The notes below the pieces were generated by a model that saw only the letters and a list, made by a program, of their open reading frames with translations, searched no databases and was not told where the DNA came from. A DNA stretch of 6,850 nt, taken from Deltaproteobacteria bacterium (lineage in GTDB: Bacteria; SAR324; JACQKK01). Positions 6,757-6,850 of this stretch are shown here, piece by piece (position 1 is the first letter of the stretch; each line of letters starts with the position of its first letter). The position numbers and the translations under genes are program-made. The stretch spans positions 1 through 6,850 of the forward strand of contig JAOUFO010000097.1 of NCBI GenBank assembly GCA_029858165.1, read 5' to 3'.

Positions 6757-6850
6757 GCGGCTTCAGCACCGGCACGGGCCTTCCGGCCCTTTTGGCCGGG
6801 CTTGCGCCGCCTTTCTTTTTGGGTTCCTGTCCAGCACCAGCACAGCCCGA
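6745..6850 (-). repeat. Inverted copy of the left-edge repeat family, running off the window
   Basis: Read on the minus strand, this stretch matches the 103-299 units: GCTGGACAGGA, then a CCCAAAAAGAAAGGC block, then a diverged GC-rich part, then GGGCCGGAAGGCCCGTG. The GGAA-loop hairpin is kept (6776-6789 on plus, GGGCC-TTCC-GGCCC). GGTTCCTGTCCAGC occurs at 6745-6758 and again at 6822-6835, giving a 77 bp period, so it is again tandem and probably continues beyond 6850. It differs more from the left-edge units than those do from one another. It fills the space upstream of the kinase gene, and I see no gene in it. Confidence 0.8.

Noticed and set aside
6726..6850. Plus-strand frame from an ATG at 6726 open to the window end
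   Set aside because: Nearly all of it is repeat sequence, it has no clear ribosome binding site, and its start lies inside the likely promoter of the divergent kinase gene.

Overview
The window looks like part of a Gram-negative, probably proteobacterial, chromosome. The evidence is a hexameric (type II) citrate synthase of 427 aa, long membrane-anchored PAS histidine kinases, and a REC-HD-GYP cyclic-di-GMP regulator. The DNA is moderately GC-rich and uses many GGG and CCC codons, giving several 7-8 nt G or C runs inside genes. The style would suit a magnetotactic-coccus-like (Magnetococcia) or similar lineage, but that is only an impression; no marker here settles the taxon.

Layout. Positions 1-101 hold the last 32 codons of an unrecognised plus-strand gene. 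It is followed directly by a GC-rich tandem repeat array (103-299, about 73 bp units) whose last, truncated unit folds back on the array's starting sequence as a terminator-like hairpin. A plausible sigma-70 promoter (317-345) then precedes gltA (405-1688, plus strand). The other three genes are on the minus strand and converge on gltA. In their own direction of transcription they are: a PAS histidine kinase (6682-4799), a REC-HD-GYP response regulator (4799-3726) that overlaps the kinase stop by one base, a strong Rho-independent terminator (3693-3664), and a second, paralogous PAS histidine kinase (3551-1728) expressed separately from a TTG start. The right edge (about 6745-6850) carries the same repeat family as the left edge, in inverted orientation.

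How the genes work together. The upstream kinase and the REC-HD-GYP protein form a translationally coupled two-component pair. It probably converts a membrane or redox-type signal into phosphorylation-controlled cyclic-di-GMP hydrolysis. The second kinase has no receiver gene of its own in the window. It shares the same multi-TM sensor region and PAS-HisKA-HATPase layout, so it looks like a duplicate that may feed into the same regulator. gltA is a housekeeping TCA-cycle gene that seems unrelated to the signalling genes. No tRNA, rRNA, CRISPR array, transposase or phage gene was seen. The most unusual elements are the inverted repeat family at the two edges and the uncharacterised membrane sensor domain shared by the two kinases.
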